Of a stretch of 64,000 bases of DNA, positions 19,615 through 26,722 are shown piece after piece. The stretch is taken from assembly GCA_948976265.1 (NCBI GenBank), contig CARFUA010000005.1, positions 60,151 to 124,150 of the forward strand, read 5' to 3'. The notes beneath the pieces were generated by a model. It was not told where the DNA came from. It saw only the letters and a program-made list of their open reading frames with translations, and did no database searches. A program made the translations under genes and the position numbers. Source of the DNA: an uncultured Clostridia bacterium. GTDB taxonomy: Bacteria; Bacillota; Clostridia; TANB77; CAG-508. Numbering within the stretch: position 1 is the stretch's first letter; the number at the start of each line of letters is the position of its first letter.

Positions 19615-20100
19615 TTAATCTAATTCCACTGTTTCTGTTTCTAAATTCACTCTAAAATAATATTTTACCGTAGCTGACGCTTTATCTTTTACAGCAATCA
19701 CATATTCTTCATTTTCATTAACGTAATCAAATACATAATTAACTGTGTCATCTTCTCCCCACTTTTTTTTCACTAATTCAATTGCTTTTTGTTTTTGATC
19801 CGTTACTCCTGCTTTAGCTGGTGCATCATTTTGATTCCTATTTGTTTTTGTAGCAGATTTATTTTCCTTGGTGGTTTCTTGATTTGTTTTATTTCCTTCA
19901 GATATATTTTCTGTTACATTATCTTCGGATTCTTGTGATTCTTCTTGTGCATTTTCTTCAGAATTCGTTTTATTTCCTGGCTCCATTTTTTCAATCTTGC
20001 TTTTAATATCATGCATCATATAAAACGTAACTCCAACAACAATGATACAAATAATTGGTACCCAAATTTTTAAATTTATTTTTCCTTCATTTCTTGTCAT
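19615..20100 (-). CDS. Single-pass membrane protein inserted between xseA and xseB
   Basis: 161 residues: one membrane helix (about 9-28), a long polar linker rich in Glu, Asn, Lys and Thr (30-100), and a small C-terminal domain (105-161) ending in beta-strand-like sequence that resembles PepSY or similar folds. I do not recognise the family. It is co-transcribed with xseA and xseB (17 and 14 nt gaps). The C-terminal domain would face outside the membrane. Confidence 0.5.
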   Translation of the reverse strand: MTRNEGKINLKIWVPIICIIVVGVTFYMMHDIKSKIEKMEPGNKTNSEENAQEESQESEDNVTENISEGNKTNQETTKENKSATKTNRNQNDAPAKAGVTDQKQKAIELVKKKWGEDDTVNYVFDYVNENEEYVIAVKDKASATVKYYFRVNLETETVELD

Positions 20101-20117
20101 TTTCTTTTCTCCTTTTC

Positions 20118-21308
20118 TTATTCAATAATTTTAGCTTTTGCCTTTCCATCTTGAAATTTTAGGTCGACTTCCATATTCTTTTTTAATTTCGCCACTCTTG
20201 AAATAATTTTGTTATCTGTCTCCACAATACAATACCCTCTTGTTAACGTTTTGAGTGGACTTAACGTATCCAATTTAGTAACCTCTTTTGAAAATTGCAT
20301 TTTGATTTCTTTGATTCTCTTTTGTGTTGCATTTTCCATTTGCTTTGCTAATCGGTCAACCAGCAAATAATACTGATTTATTTTTTGTAATGGTTCTTTA
20401 TAAACTCTAGCACTCATACACTTTTCCAATTTCAATTTCATCAGCTCTGTTTTTCTTTTCAAAGAAAACTTTAATCGATTTTGATAAATTGAAATTGTAT
20501 TTTGCAAATCTTCGCAATCTGCCACAACCAATTCTGCCGCTGCCGAAGGGGTTGGGGCACGTAAATCTGCCACAAAATCCGCAATCGTAAAATCCGTTTC
20601 ATGCCCAACGCTGGAAACCACTGGCAATTCTGAATCGTAAATCGCACGTGCCACAATTTCCTCATTAAATGACCATAAATCCTCTAAAGAACCGCCACCT
20701 CTTGCCAAAATAATTACATCTGCCAATTTTTTTTCATTCATCAATCGAATCGCCTCTACGATTTTTACCGCTGCGCCTTCGCCTTGCACAGGAATTGGCA
20801 ACAAACGAATATACACATTTGGATTTCTTCTCGTCGAAACATTAATAATATCACGAATCACGGCGCCTGTATTCGAAGTCAAAACGCCAATAATTTTTGG
20901 CATAAATGGGATTTTCTTTTTATGCGATTCTTCAAATAATCCCTCTGCTTCAAGCCTTTCTTTTAATGCTTCATATTTGGCATACAAATTTCCAATTCCA
21001 TCTTCTTGCATGGCTTGCACATAAATTTGGTAAACGCCATCACGCTCAAATACGCCAACACTTCCTAAAACATTTACTTTCATCCCATCTTTTGGAATAA
21101 AATTCAAATGTGGTGTCGCACTTTTAAACATCACACATTTAATCAAAGAATTTTCATCTTTTAATGTAAAATACATATGCCCTGTATAATGATGCTTAAA
21201 ATTCGAGATTTCTCCTGCTACATAAACAGCATTTAAAAATTCATCACTTGCCACTTTGTTTTTCACATATTTATTCAATTCAGTTACAGAAATTGGCTTT
21301 ATTTTCAT
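20118..21308 (-). CDS. xseA: Exodeoxyribonuclease VII large subunit
   Basis: 396 residues, typical length. The N-terminal OB domain (about 1-100) includes VAGEISNFKHHYTGHMYFTLKD. The catalytic domain contains GVLTSNTGAVIRDI, ARGGGSLEDLWSFNEE and SVGHETDFTIADFVADLRAPTPSAAAE, all characteristic. A coiled-coil C-terminus binds XseB. It processes single-stranded DNA ends in repair. It starts 1 nt after nusB. Confidence 0.95.
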   Translation of the reverse strand: MKIKPISVTELNKYVKNKVASDEFLNAVYVAGEISNFKHHYTGHMYFTLKDENSLIKCVMFKSATPHLNFIPKDGMKVNVLGSVGVFERDGVYQIYVQAMQEDGIGNLYAKYEALKERLEAEGLFEESHKKKIPFMPKIIGVLTSNTGAVIRDIINVSTRRNPNVYIRLLPIPVQGEGAAVKIVEAIRLMNEKKLADVIILARGGGSLEDLWSFNEEIVARAIYDSELPVVSSVGHETDFTIADFVADLRAPTPSAAAELVVADCEDLQNTISIYQNRLKFSLKRKTELMKLKLEKCMSARVYKEPLQKINQYYLLVDRLAKQMENATQKRIKEIKMQFSKEVTKLDTLSPLKTLTRGYCIVETDNKIISRVAKLKKNMEVDLKFQDGKAKAKIIE

Positions 21309-21309
21309 T

Positions 21310-21735
21310 TTATTTCACCTTTGCATCCAATTTTTTATCCTTCACAACACTTGCCAAAATTCCATTGATAAACACTGGTGCTGATTCATCTGAATATTTT
21401 TTTGCAAGTTCAATCACTTCATTAATCGCAACTTTATAAGGTACTTCTTTGTACAACATTTCATAAATTGCAATTTTAATTAAACTCAAATTGATTTTCG
21501 AAACTCTGCTCAAACTCCAATTTTCTTTTAAATTTTTCTCAATTAAATCATTCATTTCAGCGGAATGTTCTGTCACTCCATTTTGAATATCTTTTAAATA
21601 TTGAATTACTTTTTCATTCGTTATCTCATTATTTTCAATAAATATTTCAATTTGTTCTAAATCTTCTAAATTTTTTTGCATTTCTAGTCCATAGATAAAT
21701 TTAAAAGCTAGTTCTCGCATCGCAGACCTTTGCAT
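21310..21735 (-). CDS. nusB: Transcription antitermination factor NusB
   Basis: 141 residues of the all-helical NusB fold, which binds boxA RNA with NusE to allow antitermination in rRNA operons. Visible landmarks: the N-terminal RSAMRELAFKFIYGLEMQ and the C-terminal block beginning KVAINEVIELAKKYSD and ending in FINGILASV, the conserved core of the family. It lies between the Asp23 group and xseA, a frequent Clostridia order. Confidence 0.9.
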   Translation of the reverse strand: MQRSAMRELAFKFIYGLEMQKNLEDLEQIEIFIENNEITNEKVIQYLKDIQNGVTEHSAEMNDLIEKNLKENWSLSRVSKINLSLIKIAIYEMLYKEVPYKVAINEVIELAKKYSDESAPVFINGILASVVKDKKLDAKVK

Positions 21736-21744
21736 GATTTCCTC

Positions 21745-21957
21745 CTAAAATTTGTCAATAAAATTTTTTAAATTTTCTTTTACATTTTCTTTATTATTTT
21801 GGATATAATTTCCTAAATAAATTCCGCCAACAATCACAATTACAGCAACACACAATTTATACAGCGCTGTACTTAAAAGAATGATTGCTATCAAAGCTCC
21901 GATTATAGCACCTTTGTATTTATCCCAAAATTCTTTAAAATTGTTAGAATGATCCAT
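21745..21957 (-). CDS. DUF2273 small membrane protein
   Basis: 70 residues with one or two closely spaced membrane helices (about 15-48), flanked by charged ends. This matches DUF2273 proteins, which are routinely encoded between amaP and nusB or next to asp23. Role is inferred to be in the Asp23 membrane anchoring complex. Gaps of 9 nt (nusB) and 15 nt (amaP). Confidence 0.7.
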   Translation of the reverse strand: MDHSNNFKEFWDKYKGAIIGALIAIILLSTALYKLCVAVIVIVGGIYLGNYIQNNKENVKENLKNFIDKF

Positions 21958-21972
21958 TTTAAACTTCCTTTC

Positions 21973-22584
21973 CTAAGAATTAACTTCTTCTTCCTCTTCC
22001 TTCACTTCATTTGTATTTTCCGTTTCTTCAGCTGCTGGTAATCCTTTAATTTTTTTATTGGTAATATTTTTTACTTTCACATTGACTTGTTTCACTTCCA
22101 AATCAGCTGTTTTATTCAAAGCTTCCTTGATCTTGTCTTGAATTTGTATTGACACATCTTTTATCATCATATCTTTGGAAACCAATGTTGTCACATAAAC
22201 AATTACATTATTATTTTTATCTAAAATCGTTCTACTAGAAATTGCTTCAATTCCTTGTACATCTTTCACAACATTAGCAATTAGATTTTCTAAGCTTTCT
22301 CTTGAAATGACTAATTTCCCTGAACCATTTTCCAAAGTCACGCCATTTCTGCCATCATCTTCACGCGCTGGTCGGAAGAAAATACATTTTATGGCAAGCA
22401 ACAAAGCAACAATCGAAATCCCCAATGTTATTTTCATCGATACGCTATCTTTTACTAATAACGCTACTGTTTCGGTTATCACGTTTACTTCTATCACATC
22501 CAACATAATCAAAATTAAAGCAATTGATATGACACTAATAATTAGTGAAAATAAAATCAAAGCTATTTTTTCCAAAAATTTCAT
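21973..22584 (-). CDS. amaP: Alkaline shock response membrane anchor protein AmaP
   Basis: 203 residues. Two membrane helices (about 7-30 and 52-70) followed by an Asp23-like cytoplasmic domain (about 88-180) with GKLVISRESLENLIANVV and the VNVKVKNI strand. In staphylococci AmaP tethers Asp23 to the membrane. An acidic C-terminal tail is present. Directly downstream of the asp23 homologue (14 nt). Confidence 0.8.
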   Translation of the reverse strand: MKFLEKIALILFSLIISVISIALILIMLDVIEVNVITETVALLVKDSVSMKITLGISIVALLLAIKCIFFRPAREDDGRNGVTLENGSGKLVISRESLENLIANVVKDVQGIEAISSRTILDKNNNVIVYVTTLVSKDMMIKDVSIQIQDKIKEALNKTADLEVKQVNVKVKNITNKKIKGLPAAEETENTNEVKEEEEEVNS

Positions 22585-22598
22585 CTTTTCTCCTCCGT

Positions 22599-23036
22599 TT
22601 ATCCTTCTATATTTTCGTTAGCACTTTCTTTTTCTTCTAATTCTTTTTCTGTCATTTTGTGGACACCTTGTACATGTACATTGACTTCAAGCACTTTTAA
22701 ATCGGTCATTTCTTCTACTGACTTTTTAATTCTGGTTTGGATTTCATACGCCACTTCTGGAATTCTTGCACCATATTCAACAATAATATTCACATCAATT
22801 TTGGTACTTTTCTCGCCAACTTCTACTTTAATCCCTTTGCTTAGATTCTTTTTTCCACTAATGGCTTCTGTAATTCCTGCAAATCCGCCTGCAGTAGAAT
22901 AAACACCTTCTACCTCTGATACTGCAATTCCAGCATAAATTGCCACAACATCATTTGAGATTTTAATTGTATCATTTCCCATAACTGCAACTTCCTGTTG
23001 TTCTTTATTTTCCATTATTTCATTATTTTCAGACAT
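22599..23036 (-). CDS. Asp23/Gls24 family envelope stress protein
   Basis: 145 residues. The Asp23/Gls24 domain spans about 20-130, with ISNDVVAIYAGIAVSEVEGV and the paired strands ending VLEVNVHVQGV, diagnostic of the family. It is the first gene of the operon running to fhs and is followed by its probable membrane anchor. Expression is probably governed by the two upstream promoters and the terminator-like hairpin between them. Confidence 0.9.
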   Translation of the reverse strand: MSENNEIMENKEQQEVAVMGNDTIKISNDVVAIYAGIAVSEVEGVYSTAGGFAGITEAISGKKNLSKGIKVEVGEKSTKIDVNIIVEYGARIPEVAYEIQTRIKKSVEEMTDLKVLEVNVHVQGVHKMTEKELEEKESANENIEG

Positions 23037-23067
23037 ATTCTACTTTCCTCCTTTTTTACTTTTATCT

Positions 23068-23096
23068 AGTATATCAATATATGGAAGAATTTACAA
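23068..23096 (-). promoter_or_regulatory. Proximal promoter of the asp23 operon
   Basis: Minus strand: TTGTAA (23096-23091), 17-nt spacer, TATACT (23073-23068); 32 nt to the start codon. Confidence 0.55.
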
Positions 23097-23136
23097 GTAT
23101 TTTTCTTAAATTTTCAAAACTTTTCTTGCTATAATG

Positions 23137-23168
23137 CAAAAAAAGAAATAACATTTTTGTTATTTCTT
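23137..23168 (-). terminator. Hairpin terminator between two asp23 promoters
   Basis: Perfect 10-bp stem with a 6-nt loop (23168-23159 with 23152-23143) and a T run on the minus strand. It would end both readthrough from the uracil-DNA glycosylase gene and the transcript from the distal promoter. Confidence 0.8.
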
Positions 23169-23186
23169 AAAAATCCCCTATCTTTT

Positions 23187-23215
23187 ATTATATCATATTT
23201 ATGTAAATTTGTCAA
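23187..23215 (-). promoter_or_regulatory. Distal promoter that runs straight into a terminator
   Basis: Minus strand consensus TTGACA (23215-23210), 17-nt spacer, TATAAT (23192-23187). The terminator hairpin begins only about 20 nt after the -10 element. Confidence 0.7.
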
Positions 23216-23298
23216 TCGATTGAGACTGTTAGAGCTTGCTTGTTACTGTCTCAGTAGACAACAACGTAAGGTTATTGTTTCTTCATAAATATAACTAG

Positions 23299-23904
23299 TT
23301 ACTCACTAGTTCCTTCCAGATTATCTTCTTTTTCCAGATTTCCCTTGCATTCTGTGAATACTAATTTTAAATCATTCCAAAAATCAATTTTCTTTGTATC
23401 ATCTCTAAGCAGTGCTGCTGGATGAAAGGTTGGCATGTATTTGATTCCTTTTTTCTCAATCCATTTGCCTCGACTTGAGGTGATTCCATATTGGTCACCT
23501 AATATATTTTTAAGTGCCGTATTTCCCATTAATACAACAATTTCTGGTTTCACCAACAAAACTTGATTTCGCAAATAATCTAAACAAGCATTTGCTTCGT
23601 TTTTGAGTGGCGTTCGATTTCCAGGTGGTCTGCATTTTACGATATTGGCTATGTATATTTTTTCACGCTCAATGCCAAGTCCTTTAAATGCCTGATTCAT
23701 TAATTGTCCTGCTTTCCCAACAAAAGGAACCCCTTGTTTATCCTCATCTGCGCCTGGACCTTCTCCAATGAACATCACTTTTGCATTGGGATTTCCATCT
23801 GCAAATACTGTGTTGGTTCGGTTTTCGCATAAACCACATTTGGTACACTTTTTGACTTCTTCGTTTATTTCTTCTAGTGTTTGGTACATTGATTTTTCCT
23901 CCAA
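23299..23904 (-). CDS. Uracil-DNA glycosylase, Fe-S (type 4) family
   Basis: 201 residues. Removes uracil from DNA in base excision repair. Family hallmarks: cluster-binding cysteines CTKCGLCENRT (about 16-26), active-site motif 1 GEGPGADEDKQGVPFVGKAG (about 48-67), the segment IVKCRPPGNRTP (about 88-99) and motif 2 FHPAALLR (about 160-167). The length is typical. It lies 7 nt downstream of the RelE-type toxin gene and probably shares its transcript. Confidence 0.92.
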   Translation of the reverse strand: MEEKSMYQTLEEINEEVKKCTKCGLCENRTNTVFADGNPNAKVMFIGEGPGADEDKQGVPFVGKAGQLMNQAFKGLGIEREKIYIANIVKCRPPGNRTPLKNEANACLDYLRNQVLLVKPEIVVLMGNTALKNILGDQYGITSSRGKWIEKKGIKYMPTFHPAALLRDDTKKIDFWNDLKLVFTECKGNLEKEDNLEGTSE

Positions 23905-23911
23905 ATTCTAG

Positions 23912-24217
23912 CTATATTAACCTTTCAAAATCTCTTTTATGGTATTTAACATTTCTGATTTCCATAACTTTTTCAATTACTGTATAAAATATCACATAAT
24001 TATCCACATAAATTTTGTAATAAGAATATCCCCCAATCGTCTTATATTGCTCATAACTTTTTGGATTTAATTTCCTTTTCTCGATTTCAGTCTCTACTTT
24101 AGCCAGTAATTTATTAGCAGCAATGCAATTTTTTAATTCATTCTTAATATAAAACACAATAGCTTCTAATTCTTCAAAAAATTCTGAGGAATATCTTATC
24201 TCAAATTTATTCGTCAT
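23912..24217 (-). CDS. RelE/ParE family toxin
   Basis: 101 residues with the RelE/ParE fold pattern: N-terminal strand-helix beginning FEIRYSSEFFEELEAIVFYI, then KYHKRDFERLI at the C-terminus. Toxins of this family cleave mRNA on the ribosome or poison gyrase; which of these applies is not visible. Its start overlaps the antitoxin gene by 11 nt, a typical coupled arrangement. Confidence 0.8.
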   Translation of the reverse strand: MTNKFEIRYSSEFFEELEAIVFYIKNELKNCIAANKLLAKVETEIEKRKLNPKSYEQYKTIGGYSYYKIYVDNYVIFYTVIEKVMEIRNVKYHKRDFERLI

Positions 24218-24518
24218 TCAGTTTCCTCCTTATTGTTCCAAACACCTCTTCATGTGTCAAAAATTTTGTATCTGGATTTTGGATTTGTTTTTCTAATTCG
24301 TCAATTATTTTTTCCATATTTTTTTCACCAAACCTTTCTTCTAATTTATTTTGCATTTCAACTTCTTCTGTTAATCTCGAATATTTCTCCAAACTCATCA
24401 CAACCATAGTTCCATAACCATTTTTGGTTAGATATACTTCTTCATCCTCTTTTAATACTAATTCCTCTATTTCTGGATATTTATTTCTTAAATCGGATAC
24501 TGGTCTTATATTTATCAT
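24207..24518 (-). CDS. Phd/YefM-type antitoxin
   Basis: 103 residues. The N-terminal Phd/YefM DNA-binding domain has PVSDLRNKYPEIEELVLKE and YLTKNGYGTMVVMSLEKYSRL (hallmark of the family). The charged C-terminal half would wrap the toxin. It is first in a three-gene unit: antitoxin, toxin, uracil-DNA glycosylase. Repeated operator-like sequences precede it. Confidence 0.85.
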   Translation of the reverse strand: MINIRPVSDLRNKYPEIEELVLKEDEEVYLTKNGYGTMVVMSLEKYSRLTEEVEMQNKLEERFGEKNMEKIIDELEKQIQNPDTKFLTHEEVFGTIRRKLNDE

Positions 24519-24538
24519 AAATCATTCCCCCTTAATTT

Positions 24539-24576
24539 ATTATCATATTTTTATCATAATTTTATCATAATGTCAA
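24539..24576 (-). promoter_or_regulatory. Promoter with repeated TTATGATAA elements, likely TA operator
   Basis: Minus strand TTGACA (24576-24571) followed by three near-identical TATGATAA repeats spaced 11 nt apart, overlapping the -10 region. Such repeats fit autoregulation by the antitoxin-toxin complex. Confidence 0.55.
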
Positions 24577-24594
24577 TCATTTTTTAAAAGAAAA

Positions 24595-25251
24595 TTAATT
24601 TTCAAGAATCCAGTTATTATATCCTCTTTTGACTAATTCTTCGTAAGCCTGCCAAACTTCATCTGGTATGTCAACTTCTGTTGACCAGCCTTTTTGTGGA
24701 TATAATTTCATTCTTTGAATATCCCCTACTAATACGCTGATTTCTTCTATTTTCGAATCACTTTTATATCGATTAAAATATGTTTCACATCTAACCGCTT
24801 CTGATGTAATAATTGCCTTATATTCTGGCATAATTTTTTTCAAATATGTATACGTTCTTTTTTCAACATATGGTCTTCCTACAATGATACAAGATTGGAG
24901 GTTCATTTTATTTTCTTCGATTAATTTTTTGACAAATTGAAAATTTTCGCTTGTATTCGTGGATTGATTTTCAAGATAAATCTTCTCTTTTGGAACGCCC
25001 ATTTCTATTGCAATTTTGGCAAATTTCTCTGCCTCTGGTTCGTTCCAAACTTTCTTCGTTTTTTTGCCATATCCACCTGAAAAAATAAGTTTATCTGCAT
25101 AGCCTTTTTTGTATAAATTGGCTGCCACTTTAGCAACATTTAAGTCCATACAGCCCAAACCAATGATACAATCACATTTTTCCAATCTTTGGTGTAACTG
25201 CATATAATCCCACAAAATTTGAACTAATTCCATATCTGTCATCGATTTCAT
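24595..25251 (-). CDS. YdcF-like (DUF218) protein
   Basis: 218 residues. DUF218/YdcF fold: CDCIIGLGCMDLNVAKVAA (about 27-45), KLIFSGGYGKKTKK (about 54-67) and the conserved EPEAEKFAKIAIEMGVP with ENQSTNTSENF (about 93-103). Family members include ElyC and SanA of envelope biogenesis; this one lacks a membrane anchor and is probably cytoplasmic. It is 11 nt downstream of pgeF and shares its leader-controlled transcript. Confidence 0.8.
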   Translation of the reverse strand: MKSMTDMELVQILWDYMQLHQRLEKCDCIIGLGCMDLNVAKVAANLYKKGYADKLIFSGGYGKKTKKVWNEPEAEKFAKIAIEMGVPKEKIYLENQSTNTSENFQFVKKLIEENKMNLQSCIIVGRPYVEKRTYTYLKKIMPEYKAIITSEAVRCETYFNRYKSDSKIEEISVLVGDIQRMKLYPQKGWSTEVDIPDEVWQAYEELVKRGYNNWILEN

Positions 25252-25262
25252 CCTCTCTTATT

Positions 25263-26054
25263 TTATAATGTAATAATTGCTGTTGCTCTTCTAAAGGCTT
25301 CTCCTTCTGCTCGTGCTGAATGAATTTTGTCTTGATTGCAAACACTACAAATTCCGCAATCTATGATATTGCTTTCTTTTAAACCTAAATCTTGTAACAA
25401 TATTTTATTAATCAAAACCGTATCAATCATATATTTAGTCTTTCCTTCTTTGATTTCTCCCACTTCGATGATTTCTTCTAAACGATTCGTAAAACCAAAT
25501 ATTTCAGCACACAAATCTTTCACATCTTCATCCACTTCAAAATGACACTTTCGAATGCTCGGACAAATACAACAAATGATATCACTTGGTTTACACTGAT
25601 AATGACTTATCATTTTTGCAACCGTTTTTTCTGCAATCTTTTGAAATGTCCCTTTCCAACCAGAATGCACATTAGCAATGACTTTTTTGACAGAGTCATA
25701 AAATAGAAATAAAATACAGTCAGCGTTTTTGGTGGTTAAGGTAATATTTTTTCGGTTTGTAATTAAGCCATCTACATCTTGTAATTCTCCACTTTCCTGT
25801 ACTTGAGAAATACATTGGACTTGGCTTTTATGGGTTTGGATTGGTTTGACAAATGTATCTTCTGGTATTTCTAATGCTTTTGCAAGGCGTGAATAACTGG
25901 ATTTTTCATCTGGTACATGATGACTAAAATCTAGATTTTCACCTTTTAAAGTATACGCATGTTGGATTCCATATTTTAGTAATTTTTTAAATTGAATATA
26001 TTGGATGTCTCCCTTGTCTTGAAAAATGATATTTTCGTTTGAAAAATTGAACAT
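25263..26054 (-). CDS. pgeF: Peptidoglycan editing factor PgeF / laccase-domain protein
   Basis: 263 residues. Conserved metal-binding signatures of the YfiH/YlmD family are intact: TTKNADCILFL (about 106-116), VHSGWKGTF (about 130-138) and RKCHFEV (about 169-175). Members remove misincorporated L-Ser from peptidoglycan precursors or act as purine nucleoside enzymes. The gene has a 5' leader containing an 83-nt branched RNA and a terminator, so expression is probably controlled by attenuation. Confidence 0.88.
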   Translation of the reverse strand: MFNFSNENIIFQDKGDIQYIQFKKLLKYGIQHAYTLKGENLDFSHHVPDEKSSYSRLAKALEIPEDTFVKPIQTHKSQVQCISQVQESGELQDVDGLITNRKNITLTTKNADCILFLFYDSVKKVIANVHSGWKGTFQKIAEKTVAKMISHYQCKPSDIICCICPSIRKCHFEVDEDVKDLCAEIFGFTNRLEEIIEVGEIKEGKTKYMIDTVLINKILLQDLGLKESNIIDCGICSVCNQDKIHSARAEGEAFRRATAIITL

Positions 26055-26083
26055 GGTTTTATCCTTTCATCTCACAAATATTA

Positions 26084-26108
26084 TAAAAAGCCACATTTTT
26101 CTGTGGCT
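26084..26108 (-). terminator. Intrinsic terminator in the pgeF leader
   Basis: Stem AGCCACA/TGTGGCT (26108-26102 with 26095-26089), 6-nt loop, then TTTTT on the minus strand; 30 nt upstream of the pgeF start. Confidence 0.8.
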
Positions 26109-26117
26109 CGTCTGTTA

Positions 26118-26200
26118 GATATTTGACAGGTGTGCCCTTTCCTGTATTTCTTTTGACCTATTGCTAGGTGTGTAGAAGCACTTTCTCTACTTCAAATATC
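26118..26200 (-). ncRNA. Candidate riboswitch or structured leader upstream of pgeF
   Basis: An 83-nt element closed by a perfect 9-bp stem (26200-26192 with 26126-26118). Inside are three short hairpins: GTAGA/TCTAC, ACCTA/TAGGT and CAGG/CCTG. This gives a four-way-junction-like plan. It starts about 20 nt after a consensus promoter and is followed 9 nt later by an intrinsic terminator. I could not match it to a known riboswitch class from memory. Confidence 0.55.
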
Positions 26201-26218
26201 TTTACTTTATTATAGTAT

Positions 26219-26247
26219 ATTATACCACATTTATTCTTTTTTGTAAA
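26219..26247 (-). promoter_or_regulatory. Promoter of the pgeF leader
   Basis: Minus strand: TTTACA (26247-26242), 17-nt spacer, TATAAT (26224-26219). It overlaps the 3' end of the PBECR-like gene. Confidence 0.65.
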
Positions 26248-26605
26248 GTATTTTATTTTTTTGTCTTAACTTTTCTAAATTTCGATTTCTTATAAGCCAA
26301 GCTGTCATTATAGAATTCTGAGGATGTTCTTTACTATTTGTAGTATTCAATCTTACCACAACATTTAAATGATTTTTTTCTACTTTATCAATTAGATAGA
26401 TTGTATCTGTATTTTTTAAATCTTCAATTACTTCCTTTGGATTTAAGACAACTTTATCTATATGATGCATGATTAATGCAAAATCATTTGTATGAGTTTG
26501 AAAAATATGTTCCTTTCTTTCATCTGTTAACACAATATCTTTCGTAACTATTTTTTTGCCATAATTTCCGATTTTGTTTGTATCTATTTTCCCAATATAA
26601 TGCAC
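26231..26605 (-). CDS. PBECR-like nuclease-fold protein
   Basis: 124 residues. The pattern DERKEHIFQTHTNDF followed by a conserved strand ...YLIDKVEKNHLNVVVRL... and a C-terminal AWLIRNRNLEK resembles the phage-barnase-EndoU-colicin-RelE-like (PBECR) nuclease-fold families, usually found as toxin modules or phage-borne proteins. Here it is a stand-alone gene with a strong promoter (26691-26719) and no visible partner. The family assignment is tentative; nuclease activity is inference. Confidence 0.5.
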   Translation of the reverse strand: MHYIGKIDTNKIGNYGKKIVTKDIVLTDERKEHIFQTHTNDFALIMHHIDKVVLNPKEVIEDLKNTDTIYLIDKVEKNHLNVVVRLNTTNSKEHPQNSIMTAWLIRNRNLEKLRQKNKILYKKE

Positions 26606-26690
26606 GTAATTTTCCTTTTATTTTGAAACTTTAGCAGAAACGCCTTTTGAATTTTCTTCGTTTGAATAAACGACTTGATTAATAATGTGC

Positions 26691-26719
26691 ATTATATTAC
26701 GATTATTTACGTTTGTCAA
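26691..26719 (-). promoter_or_regulatory. Promoter of the PBECR-like gene, with TTGACAAACGTAA
   Basis: Minus strand: TTGACA (26719-26714), 17-nt spacer beginning AACGTAA, TATAAT (26696-26691). It lies immediately after the addB stop. Confidence 0.7.
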
Positions 26720-26722
26720 TAT

